Assembly (NCBI GenBank): GCA_046496815.1 | Contig: JAWOGN010000320.1 | Coordinates: 1-48,398 of the forward strand | Direction of reading: 5' to 3' | DNA from: JAWOGN01 sp046496815 | GTDB taxonomy: Bacteria > Desulfobacterota > DSM-4660 > Desulfatiglandales > Desulfatiglandaceae | Length of the DNA stretch: 48,398 nucleotides | In this document: in pieces, positions 1-7,528 of the stretch | How positions within the stretch are numbered: the stretch's first letter is position 1 | Layout: each line of letters begins with the position of its first letter | Translations under genes and position numbers: made by a program | The notes under the pieces: generated by a model | Databases searched by the model: none | Seen by the model: only the letters and a program-made list of their open reading frames with translations | Told to the model about the DNA's origin: nothing

Positions 1-216
1 ATTTTGGGTACGCGGTGGCACCCTCGGAAGCAAAAAAACCGGCGTCATTTCCGCTTCCTTTATTCTTGAGTGTCTGAACAAAAACCAAATTTTTTCCCGA
101 GATCAAGGAGAACAAAAAACATAACCCAAGCAAAACATGTGGGATTTCGAGGATTTATAATTTGAGCCTGACCTCCCGGTATTAGCGGAAGAAAAAACAA
201 CATTTTCGATCGATCC

Positions 217-1122
217 CTAGTTAAGGGTCTTCAGCTTTGTATTTGCGATCTTCGCTTCGCTCGAGTTTGGATACTCTTTGATGATTTTTTTCAGGAGGAG
301 TCTTGAACTGATTTTGTCCTTTATCTCATAAAAGGCACCCGCTTGTCTCAGCATTGCATTGGGAACTTTGTTCCCTTTCGGGTATTTCTTTATCACTTCC
401 TGATAGGCCAGAATCGCCTGTTCATACTGTTCCAATCCCATGTAACACTCCCCGATCCAGAACTGAGCATTATCCGCAAGGTCCGACTGTGGGTACGCCT
501 CAATAAAACGTTTGAAGCCTAACAGCGCCTGATCATATTCGGCCTTGTTAAATGTGGCCAGCGTCGTCCCATACAGCTGCTCCTCAGAAGAGACGGGCTC
601 TTTTTCCGCGGTTACGACCGGAGGCGGAGGCTGCTCCGGGGCCTTTTTGGCATCCGGAGGTGTCTTTTTGACGTAGGGTTTCTCCAAATCGCCGGTGGCT
701 TTAAGACCGAGATAGCCCTGAACCTGTTTTATTTGTATTTCCAGCTGGCTCAGTCGACCGGTGATTTCAGATACACGATCCCTGAGCGTATCCTCTCCCG
801 TCGTGTCTCGTTCAACCGTGTGTTTAATCAGGCGATGGTTGTCATCCACACGACCCGTGAGTCCTTGCAGTTCTTCCTTGATTCTATCAATATCGGCGCC
901 CAATTCAGCCTGGTTACTGCGGATTGAATTCAATTTCGAATCCAGCTCGGTAGAAAGCTTTGTGCCCATGGATTCTTCGATTTTGTTAACTCGAGAGCTG
1001 AGCGCGACAACTTGGTCGTTCATGTACAACATATCCTGCTGAGAGGTAACACAGGCGGAAAGAAGAAAAAGGGAGATCCAGCCTCCAAGAAAAAGACTTC
1101 TTAAGCTAAAAACCTGTCTCAT
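217..1122 (-). CDS. cpoB: Tol-Pal system protein CpoB/YbgF, lipoprotein form
   Basis: Periplasmic TPR protein of the Tol-Pal system, which in other bacteria links outer-membrane constriction with peptidoglycan synthesis. From the start chosen here (MRQVFSL) the 301-residue protein begins with a signal peptide ending in the lipobox LLSAC, so a lipoprotein is expected. An N-terminal coiled coil (about residues 25-140) is followed by a Pro/Lys-rich linker and a C-terminal TPR region of about 120 residues (FNKAEYDQALLGFKRFIEAY and two similar units), the usual YbgF architecture. A longer reading frame continues 25 codons upstream, but that peptide would precede the signal sequence. It is the last gene of the tol-pal run, downstream of pal. 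The family call is firm; the lipoprotein form differs from E. coli CpoB, which has a cleaved signal peptide. Confidence 0.9.
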   Translation of the reverse strand: MRQVFSLRSLFLGGWISLFLLSACVTSQQDMLYMNDQVVALSSRVNKIEESMGTKLSTELDSKLNSIRSNQAELGADIDRIKEELQGLTGRVDDNHRLIKHTVERDTTGEDTLRDRVSEITGRLSQLEIQIKQVQGYLGLKATGDLEKPYVKKTPPDAKKAPEQPPPPVVTAEKEPVSSEEQLYGTTLATFNKAEYDQALLGFKRFIEAYPQSDLADNAQFWIGECYMGLEQYEQAILAYQEVIKKYPKGNKVPNAMLRQAGAFYEIKDKISSRLLLKKIIKEYPNSSEAKIANTKLKTLN

Positions 1123-1240
1123 GTTGAATTCACTTCTGAGGGGATTCGGGGAGCCGACCCGAAGATCGGGACGGCCCCGCTGTGTTTGAAAAAACATCGA
1201 GCAAAAGAGCCAAGCGGGATTGAACCCATCGATTCAATTT

Positions 1241-1846
1241 TTATTGGATCAACTTAAATTCATCCCGTCTGTTCTTTGCCCATGCCTCCCGGTTACTTCT
1301 CGGATCAGCAGGCCTTTCCTCGCCGTAGCTGATGGTTGAGATACGATCATCGGAGATTCCCAACGCCGTGAGGAATTTTTTTGCAGCATGGGCTCTCCTC
1401 TCACCCAAGGCAAGATTGTATTCGTTTGTACCTCTTTCGTCGCAATGGCCTTCAATGCGAAGTGCATACGAGGGGTTCATGCGGAGCCAATCCGCCTTGT
1501 TTCGCAAGGTCGCTTGAGCTTCGGGCTTCAAATCCGCCTTATCGAAATCAAAGTAAACGCTCTCGGATTCAAACATCCGGATTTCATCGGCAACCTTCTG
1601 AGTTTGCTTCAGTTCTCGGAGCCTGGCCTGTCTTTCAGCCTCGGCTTTTGCTTCCGCCTCAGCGCGTTTCCTGGCTTCTTCCTCGGCCTTTGCCTTGGCA
1701 TCCTCTTCCTCAGTCTGCATTTCTTGAGTAGTCGGTTGAACCGGCTCAGAAACCTGGACCTGCTTCTTTGCACAGGATACCATGAAGAAGAATGAGGAAC
1801 TGATAAAAGTTAAGGCAATCACGGCAGTCATCATTCTTTGTCTCAT
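1241..1846 (-). CDS. pal: Peptidoglycan-associated lipoprotein Pal
   Basis: Outer-membrane lipoprotein that binds peptidoglycan through its OmpA domain and TolB/TolA through the Tol-Pal complex. The start at 1846 is fixed by a strong ribosome binding site (AGGAGGT) a few bases upstream; the frame runs 17 codons further upstream without one. The 201-residue protein has a signal peptide with lipobox FMVSC, an Ala/Glu/Lys-rich coiled linker (about residues 40-90) and a C-terminal OmpA-like domain with the motif EGHCDERGTNEYN and the LGERRA segment that contact meso-diaminopimelate. It follows tolB after a long gap and precedes cpoB, the standard order. Confidence 0.95.
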   Translation of the reverse strand: MRQRMMTAVIALTFISSSFFFMVSCAKKQVQVSEPVQPTTQEMQTEEEDAKAKAEEEARKRAEAEAKAEAERQARLRELKQTQKVADEIRMFESESVYFDFDKADLKPEAQATLRNKADWLRMNPSYALRIEGHCDERGTNEYNLALGERRAHAAKKFLTALGISDDRISTISYGEERPADPRSNREAWAKNRRDEFKLIQ

Positions 1847-2544
1847 ACGCTTTACCTCCTGAAATTTTGGATTAGTGCCAAAAAAATGGATACTCAAATC
1901 TTAACAAACATTTTCAAAACAAATTCATGACTCAGCAAGTAAATGCTATTTACCCCCAAATGGCCATCCATTGCAAGAGAAAACGTGCCTCACACCAAAA
2001 TTATTTGGCCTGTCAACCCACCTGTCGACCGGTGTCCCACCCAACATCGTTTTTTCCCCCGATTTCTGCCGTGGACGCGAATTATAATCGGCGTATCACT
2101 TTAGCGCTTTGAAAATTCCCAACATTGGAAAAAGGGGCCGTTTCAAAACACTCTGGCCTTGAAGCGGATCATGGTATCGCACTTTCTTCGTCTGAAAATC
2201 AATCATCCGTTCTGCAGATTATGTGCCAACATCTCTCTCAAGAAGCGGCTTGATACCGCAAGGCTACGCAATATGCTGCAGAAGCGAATTGCACTGCACA
2301 GAATGTTCGTGCCCGTCTCTGACGGTTCGTCTTGTGTAAACCAATATGGAATTCACTCCTTGTGTTCGAGCCTGATGGAAAATCCGAATTTTTTCCTCGT
2401 ATCAATTTGGCGCTTTGAAATGGGGGATGGGGGCCGGGGGGTCAAAACGCTAAATTGATAGCTTTTTCTACGTTTAATTTAAACCCACGAAAGGACTCGC
2501 AGCTTCGAAATCCGGCAAATGGATTCTATAGATTGTTCTAAGGA
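1847..2544. other. Long tolB-pal gap with repeat motifs
   Basis: About 700 bases without a recognisable gene between tolB and pal, where most genomes have a short gap. The short plus-strand frames here have no family features. The interval holds two copies of a 22-base motif shared with the repeat elements at 17.2 and 47.5 kb, and a hairpin at its tolB end; see the repeat entry. Confidence 0.6.
2093..2460. repeat. Repeat motifs and hairpin of a dispersed palindromic family
   Basis: A 22-base motif starting GTATCACTTTAGCGCTTTGA lies at 2093-2114 and a close copy starting GTATCAATTTGGCGCTTTGA at 2399-2420. The second is followed by a G-rich loop and then an inverted arm at 2442-2460 (TCAAAACGCTAAATTGATA), forming a 19-base stem with about two mismatches. 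The same motif forms the outer ends of the palindromic element at 47523-47819 and begins the partial copy at 17247. This may be an old or rearranged insertion of the same non-autonomous element; whether 2093-2460 is one unit or two separate remnants cannot be told from one genome. Confidence 0.5.
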
Positions 2545-3882
2545 CTAAGGCCCCCAGGACGGTGAGGTCTGATCCCCGTCCAAAAAGGTGATTTGCCGCT
2601 GATTCAGACCATTGGCATTCATCATATACAAATGATAACGACCTGTTCTGTTTGAACTGAACATGATGTATCTTCCATCCGGCGACCAGCAGGGGTCTTC
2701 ATTCTTACCTTGTTCCCGCGTTAGCCTTCTCATACGGCCCCCGGTAGGATCAATCGTATAGATGTCGAAATTCCCGGCGTCCTGAGACACAAAGGCAATC
2801 CGATTGAGGGAGGACCAGGCAGGCGAGGTATTGTAGTTGCCTTCGAAAGTCAGCCGCTCTTCGCTTCCGTTGACCAGGTCCAGGAGATAAATCTGCGGGG
2901 AACCGGAACGGTTTGATACAAAAGCAATTTTGTTACCGTCCGGAGAAAATGCAGGGGAGACATCAATTCCCCAATGGGTTGTGAGTTGCTTGATGATTTT
3001 TCCGTTCAGGTCGATGGTGAAGATATCCGGATTCCCTTGCCGGCTGAGGGTTAGGGCCAGTTTCCGGCCATCCGGGGCCCAGCATGCGCCGATATTCAAT
3101 CCCGATCTGGCTGAAATCCGTTTGACGGAACCCGACCCGATGTCTTTCAAATACAACATGGTCCCCCCATCTTTATAGGAATTGTACGTGATCTTGTCAC
3201 CTTGAGGAGACCATCTCGGCAACAGCGCAATACTTTTATCTCGAGTAACTCGCCGGGCATTGTGCCCATCATAGTCGCATGCATAGACTTCCTTTTGCCC
3301 GGTCGCATTTCCGACAAACGCCAGTTTCGTGAGAAAGATGCCCGGTTGCCCCGTGAGCACGCGGATGATTTCATTACCGAGCCGATGCATCACTTGACGG
3401 TATTCTCCAACATCGCCCAACGCACGTTTCCCCAGAAGTTGTCGCCCCCAAAATACATCGTACAGCCGGGCTTCCACTTCCAAATTGCTACCGACCGTCG
3501 TGTAACTGCCCGTCAAAAGAAGTTCCGCACCGATTACAGACCAGTCCTTGAAACGGATACTTTGCTGGGTTTGCAGCGAAGTGTTGTCCTCCAAAAAAGC
3601 TTCCTTGTCCATGGGTGTAAAATAACCGCTGGCATCGAGATCGTTGGCGATAACTGCCGGGAGATCGGTAACCAGGTCTGAATTCTCATTATTACCGCCC
3701 AAATTCTTGAAGTCCGGAATGGCAATGTTGAATTTCCGTAGCGAAGGGGCATTGATGTCAATATAAATTTTTCCGAGACAGTGTATCGGAGATGCAAGCA
3801 GTATGAGTAGCAAAATCCCCGCACAACACACTGGAAAACTGCGGGTCTTCATAAAAGGAGCACGGTTTGGATTTGAACACAT
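2545..3882 (-). CDS. tolB: Tol-Pal translocation protein TolB
   Basis: Periplasmic beta-propeller protein that shuttles between Pal and TolA. The start at 3882 (MCSNPN) has GGAGGT about 10 bases upstream; a later ATG at 3852 would also leave a complete signal peptide. The 445-residue product has an N-terminal signal sequence (hydrophobic CCAGILLLILLAS), an N-terminal TolB_N domain to about residue 170, then six WD40-like PD40 blades of the type SPDGNKIAFVSNRSG through to the C-terminus, close to the E. coli length of 430. It starts 22 bases after the tolA stop and lies in the tolQRAB operon. Confidence 0.95.
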   Translation of the reverse strand: MCSNPNRAPFMKTRSFPVCCAGILLLILLASPIHCLGKIYIDINAPSLRKFNIAIPDFKNLGGNNENSDLVTDLPAVIANDLDASGYFTPMDKEAFLEDNTSLQTQQSIRFKDWSVIGAELLLTGSYTTVGSNLEVEARLYDVFWGRQLLGKRALGDVGEYRQVMHRLGNEIIRVLTGQPGIFLTKLAFVGNATGQKEVYACDYDGHNARRVTRDKSIALLPRWSPQGDKITYNSYKDGGTMLYLKDIGSGSVKRISARSGLNIGACWAPDGRKLALTLSRQGNPDIFTIDLNGKIIKQLTTHWGIDVSPAFSPDGNKIAFVSNRSGSPQIYLLDLVNGSEERLTFEGNYNTSPAWSSLNRIAFVSQDAGNFDIYTIDPTGGRMRRLTREQGKNEDPCWSPDGRYIMFSSNRTGRYHLYMMNANGLNQRQITFLDGDQTSPSWGP

Positions 3883-3904
3883 GAAACGAAGAACCTCCGG
3901 AATT

Positions 3905-4804
3905 CTACTCTTGTTCAAGCTCGTTGAGATTAAAAGTGATTTCAAATTCTTCCTGGGTCACACGGTAACCGGGGGGAAACGGGGGGAGGGGATCTGACTG
4001 CTCAATGGCTTTCAGAACGGATTGATTAAACATGGCGTTGGAAGATCTCTTTGTAAAAGATGATTTCAGTATCGTGCCGTCGCTCTTTGCCCTTACCACG
4101 ACAACAGCTTCAAGATCCTCTTTGCTCCGGGGGTTGATGAGCGCAACCGGGTAAGCCCATTTGCCCTTAATCCAGTCTTCCACTTCACTCCTGTATATAT
4201 CGATGGCCATTCCCGTCACGGATGAGCCTGTCGCAAACCCTTTTCCGGATGCCCCTTTGCTTTGCGTTTCGAGTCTTGAAATCGCATCCCCCAAATGATC
4301 TTTTTCTTCTGACCGAACCTTCTTTTCGAGCTGGGCCAAGGCCTGGTCAATCCGCCGGGCAGTATCTTGCTCGCTTGCTTCCACTTTGTTTTTGATGTTG
4401 GCCACGGCTTTGTCCAGCAGCTTGGCGGGAGGCACTTTCGGCTTTTCCGTCTTCTTTTTTTGTGTGGTTACCGTCCGTTTTGCAATGACAACCGGCTTGT
4501 CTTCCTGTTTTGGCACACTGATTCGTTTTGCGGGCCGGGTCTCCTCTGTAATCGGTCGTGTCTTGCCGGGATCTGCCTTGGGACTTCCCTTAACTTTCAT
4601 GGGTTCCCTGTTTGGCAACTCCACTAAATCGACTTCGTATACCGCGCCTCTGATCCGGCGGGTCGGCAGGGAGTCCGGAACAAACAATACCAAGGAAAAC
4701 ACCGAGAGGTGAAATAAAAGGGACAAAACAAGCATTGTGTTCCATTTCGGTTCCATCGGTTTAACCGGGCTGAATTGTATCCATGCGGCATCCACGGGCA
4801 TCAT
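3905..4804 (-). CDS. tolA: TolA, inner-membrane energy transducer
   Basis: TonB-like protein anchored in the inner membrane that carries proton-motive energy from TolQR to TolB-Pal. The 299-residue product has one N-terminal membrane segment (about residues 24-43), a long Lys/Pro/Glu-rich periplasmic region with a coiled coil (about 130-180), and a C-terminal TonB/TolA domain (about 205-299, YRSEVEDWIKGKWAYP onward). The start codon overlaps the tolR stop as ATGA, indicating translational coupling and supporting this start; the next codon is also ATG. As usual, domain II sequence is poorly conserved, so the call rests on architecture and context. Confidence 0.92.
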   Translation of the reverse strand: MMPVDAAWIQFSPVKPMEPKWNTMLVLSLLFHLSVFSLVLFVPDSLPTRRIRGAVYEVDLVELPNREPMKVKGSPKADPGKTRPITEETRPAKRISVPKQEDKPVVIAKRTVTTQKKKTEKPKVPPAKLLDKAVANIKNKVEASEQDTARRIDQALAQLEKKVRSEEKDHLGDAISRLETQSKGASGKGFATGSSVTGMAIDIYRSEVEDWIKGKWAYPVALINPRSKEDLEAVVVVRAKSDGTILKSSFTKRSSNAMFNQSVLKAIEQSDPLPPFPPGYRVTQEEFEITFNLNELEQE

Positions 4805-5211
4805 TCCAACGGCTCAGTGGCCATACCCAGTTTGTCAATGCCCGCCCTTTTAATACTCGCGATTACCTCTATGACAAATCCATAGGAAACGTCCTTGTCC
4901 GCTCGCAGCAGTATTTCCTTATTTCTTCGGTTTTCAAAGATTTTCTGGATTTTCGGTTCGAGGCTATCGAGTTTAATACGTTGCCTCTCTATAAAAATCT
5001 CCTCTTTCTTGTTGACTGTCAGCATCAAAGGTTCGTCCTGGGTCTTGATGTTCCTGGTGGTCGTCTTTGGCAGATTAACCTCCACACCCTGCATCATCAT
5101 CGGAGCAGTAACCATAAATATAATGAGTAGCACCAACATCACGTCCACAAGCGGTGTGACGTTGATGTCCGACATAAAACCTCTGTGATTGCCTCTTTGG
5201 TTCATAGCCAT
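4801..5211 (-). CDS. tolR: TolR/ExbD-family proton channel subunit
   Basis: Inner-membrane partner of TolQ in the proton-driven motor. The 136-residue protein has the family signature SDINVTPLVDVMLVLLIIF at its single membrane helix; the Asp of PLVDV is the proton-carrying residue. The rest is the periplasmic ExbD domain. I prefer the ATG at 5211, with AGGA about 10 bases upstream; a GTG six codons earlier (5229) is also possible. Its stop overlaps the tolA start by four bases. The gap to tolQ (about 150 bases) is longer than usual for this operon. Confidence 0.93.
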   Translation of the reverse strand: MAMNQRGNHRGFMSDINVTPLVDVMLVLLIIFMVTAPMMMQGVEVNLPKTTTRNIKTQDEPLMLTVNKKEEIFIERQRIKLDSLEPKIQKIFENRRNKEILLRADKDVSYGFVIEVIASIKRAGIDKLGMATEPLE

Positions 5212-5369
5212 TTTGCTTTTATCCTGCACCGACCTTTCTGATTATCGTCCGCTCCGCCGGATCCTCAAGACTCACAAACAGCCGGGCACTTCAATCCTGA
5301 ATGCCTGGGATTCTCCTGTCACCATCCATATTTTCTTACCCGCCAATTGAATCTAAAAACCGATTTTTC

Positions 5370-6167
5370 TCACACGCGTGGTTTGCTTACGACGTGCTGC
5401 TTGAAAAACTGCCTTTCCACTGTACTCAAGAAATCGGACGTAAAAATATCCATTTCTGCGTTGAGCGCCGTAATCTTATGGGTAAAGTAGTTAAAGGCCA
5501 CGACAGCGGGGATTGCGGCGCCTAAACCTGCGGCCGTTGCAATAAGGGCTTCTGATATCCCCGGGGCAACTACGGCAAGGTTGGCTGAACCTTTGAGTCC
5601 AATACCCCTGAAGGATTGCATGATCCCCCATACCGTGCCGAATAGGCCGATAAAAGGGGCTGTATTGCCCGTAGTTGCCAAGAAACTCACTGCTCGCTCC
5701 AATCGGTTCGTCTGATCAATACTCGCCTTTCTCAAGGAACGCTCCAGATTGTCCATGATGGCCTGCTGTGAACGCGTGTGCTCTTCTCCAAGGGGAAGTT
5801 GCAAGCTGTCTTGCATATCTCCGGATGACTGAATTTTTCGAAGACGACTGAATTCTCCATAGCCTGCTTTGAAAAGACGGGCGACCGGGCTGAATCTTAA
5901 ATCGTCGCATGCAGCATAAATGCGCTTCAAGTCTCGCCTTTCCCAGAAAAGCTCCATAAAGCTTTCAGTTTCATTTTTCGCGTTTCGGAGCAATCTGAAT
6001 TTCACGAAAATGATGGCCCAGGAGATCACAGAGAGCAGGAGAAGAAGGAGCAAAACACATTTGACCATAAGCCCGGCATGGATCATCATCTGAATGATAT
6101 CATTGCCGACCGCTGTTTCCAGTGAAATACCGGTGGACATTTGCGCAATGGATGGAATGGTTAACAT
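5370..6167 (-). CDS. tolQ: TolQ/ExbB/MotA-family proton channel protein
   Basis: Polytopic inner-membrane subunit that forms the proton path with TolR and energises TolA. The 265-residue protein has a first membrane helix at about residues 30-55 (hydrophobic VKCVLLLLLLLSVISW), a cytoplasmic loop, and two further helices in the MotA_ExbB domain, with family segments LATTGNTAPFIGLFGTVWGI and GISEALIATAAGLGAAIPAV. It is about 35 residues longer than E. coli TolQ, mostly at the N-terminus and in the loop. GAGG stands in front of the chosen ATG. First gene of the tolQRAB run; any promoter should lie in the 323-base region upstream. Confidence 0.94.
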   Translation of the reverse strand: MLTIPSIAQMSTGISLETAVGNDIIQMMIHAGLMVKCVLLLLLLLSVISWAIIFVKFRLLRNAKNETESFMELFWERRDLKRIYAACDDLRFSPVARLFKAGYGEFSRLRKIQSSGDMQDSLQLPLGEEHTRSQQAIMDNLERSLRKASIDQTNRLERAVSFLATTGNTAPFIGLFGTVWGIMQSFRGIGLKGSANLAVVAPGISEALIATAAGLGAAIPAVVAFNYFTHKITALNAEMDIFTSDFLSTVERQFFKQHVVSKPRV

Positions 6168-6490
6168 CTTAGCCTCGTTGATAGTTCATGTATCCTATGA
6201 CATCGTATTGAATCAGGCGCTTAGCGATACCGTATACCTGATCGGAACAAAGTTCTCAACAAAATCTTCAACCCGCTTTCCGGACTTCCCATGTTTTTCC
6301 TCTGCACCTCTATCACTGCAATCCCATGCTTTCAAGAATAATCTGGAGTAAAGCAAAACCACAACGGATATATGTCCATTTGGGAAAGCCCGACGATCGG
6401 CTGCCATGGCAAAAACCGGAAAGGATATTTTGGGAATGAAAGGCCGTTTGGGTGAGACGGTCACAACCGTCACCATCTCAATACTTCTTT
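6168..6490. other. Intergenic region upstream of tolQ
   Basis: 323 bases between the mobB stop and the tolQ start, both minus strand. It should contain the tolQ promoter, but I could not pick a convincing -35/-10 pair. An 87-codon minus-strand frame at 6213-6476 has no family features and is not called. Confidence 0.5.
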
Positions 6491-7042
6491 TCAGGACGCA
6501 GCTTCAAGATGTCTTTTCGATTGAGCTGAAACACGGTTGAAATGATCGATGACAAGAGCGGCCAGGCCCTCAATATCACGCATTGAGAATTGGGGGACAT
6601 CCAGATCAACGGTTGTGTCACTTACCAGCGCGAACAAATGTGCATCTTCCTTACAGAGTGGCATTTCATTAACCTCCGGCCTGAAAATCTCTATTTTAGG
6701 GTTTTGGCCGCGTTTATACCCTTCGGTCAAAATGATGTCAACATTCCCTAGAAATACCCTGAGTTCATCCGGACTATGATCATGGTCGACATTCATGATC
6801 AGGCCGATTCGGTTCGGCGATGAAATCATCGTCGCTGCCGCCCCCGCTTTCATATGTCGCCAGGTATCTTTGCCGGGCTTATCCATTTCGAAGCGGTGCA
6901 TATGATGCTTGACGGTCCCCACCTTGAGACCGCGCCGAGTAAGTTCAGGAATCAGTTTTTCTAACAAACTCGTTTTACCGACGCCGGATGTACCAACAAT
7001 GGAGATCACCGGTGGTATATTTTTTTCGTGTTGCATTCTCAT
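6491..7042 (-). CDS. mobB: Molybdopterin-guanine dinucleotide biosynthesis adaptor MobB
   Basis: P-loop GTP-binding protein that assists MobA in attaching GMP to molybdopterin. The 183-residue protein opens with a Walker A motif (GTSGVGKTS, about residues 17-25), then TVKHHMHRFEMDKPGKDTWR and ILTEGYKRG, all typical of MobB. The length matches stand-alone MobB (about 170). An AAGGAAGG site lies just before the start. It is downstream of the ModE-type gene in the molybdenum cofactor cluster; mobA is not in the window. Confidence 0.93.
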   Translation of the reverse strand: MRMQHEKNIPPVISIVGTSGVGKTSLLEKLIPELTRRGLKVGTVKHHMHRFEMDKPGKDTWRHMKAGAAATMISSPNRIGLIMNVDHDHSPDELRVFLGNVDIILTEGYKRGQNPKIEIFRPEVNEMPLCKEDAHLFALVSDTTVDLDVPQFSMRDIEGLAALVIDHFNRVSAQSKRHLEAAS

Positions 7043-7171
7043 CCATCGCCTTCCTTTGAAACTGCGGCTTTTGGCTGCCGCCCTTGAATTTCATGCGTCT
7101 CACATGATCGAATGATTTCGCCACAACCCCGCGCCATCGCGCGGGTTTCCCCCGGTTGAATCAAGAAAGCT

Positions 7172-7528
7172 TCAGTAGTTCTCTTTCCCCGAAGGTCCGT
7201 TGCTAAATATTACATTGAAAACTCTATTATCTTCATCGAGGCATCTTTGCTTCAAAAGACTGTATTTTTCGAGGAGATCTCGACCTTCTTTCGTAAGGCG
7301 GGTGCCCTCTTTTCTGTCTGTGTGAACGATCCGACTTTTCAAATATTTTTCAGTTGCCTTGATTTTGCTCCAAGCGCCTTTGTAAGACATCTTCATTATC
7401 TTTGCTGTCTGATTTATGGATCCTGTCTTTTCTATGGTTTCCAATATTTGCTTACGCCCTTCCCCCATGATAATGCGGTCTTTCTCATCGACGATCCAGT
7501 GCCTCGACTTCAATTTAATGGATACCAT
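7172..7528 (-). CDS. ModE-type winged-helix protein, DNA-binding domain only
   Basis: Probable molybdate-linked transcription regulator consisting of the ModE N-terminal DNA-binding domain alone. The frame shows the typical stretch ILETIEKTGSINQTAKIMKM followed by SYKGAWSKI (helix-turn-helix) and a winged region with GTRLTKEGRDLLEKY. At 118 residues it lacks the C-terminal TOBE/molybdate-binding domains of full ModE. GGAGGG precedes the ATG at 7528; the frame is open a further 22 codons upstream. Its start lies inside the last codons of the preceding moeA-PBP gene (14-base overlap), suggesting translational coupling. With no sensor domain, it may respond through a partner or act as a constitutive regulator; that is inference. 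Confidence 0.85.
   Translation of the reverse strand: MVSIKLKSRHWIVDEKDRIIMGEGRKQILETIEKTGSINQTAKIMKMSYKGAWSKIKATEKYLKSRIVHTDRKEGTRLTKEGRDLLEKYSLLKQRCLDEDNRVFNVIFSNGPSGKENY

Noticed and set aside
6213..6476. 87-codon minus-strand frame upstream of tolQ
   Set aside because: No ribosome site, no motif and low-complexity composition.
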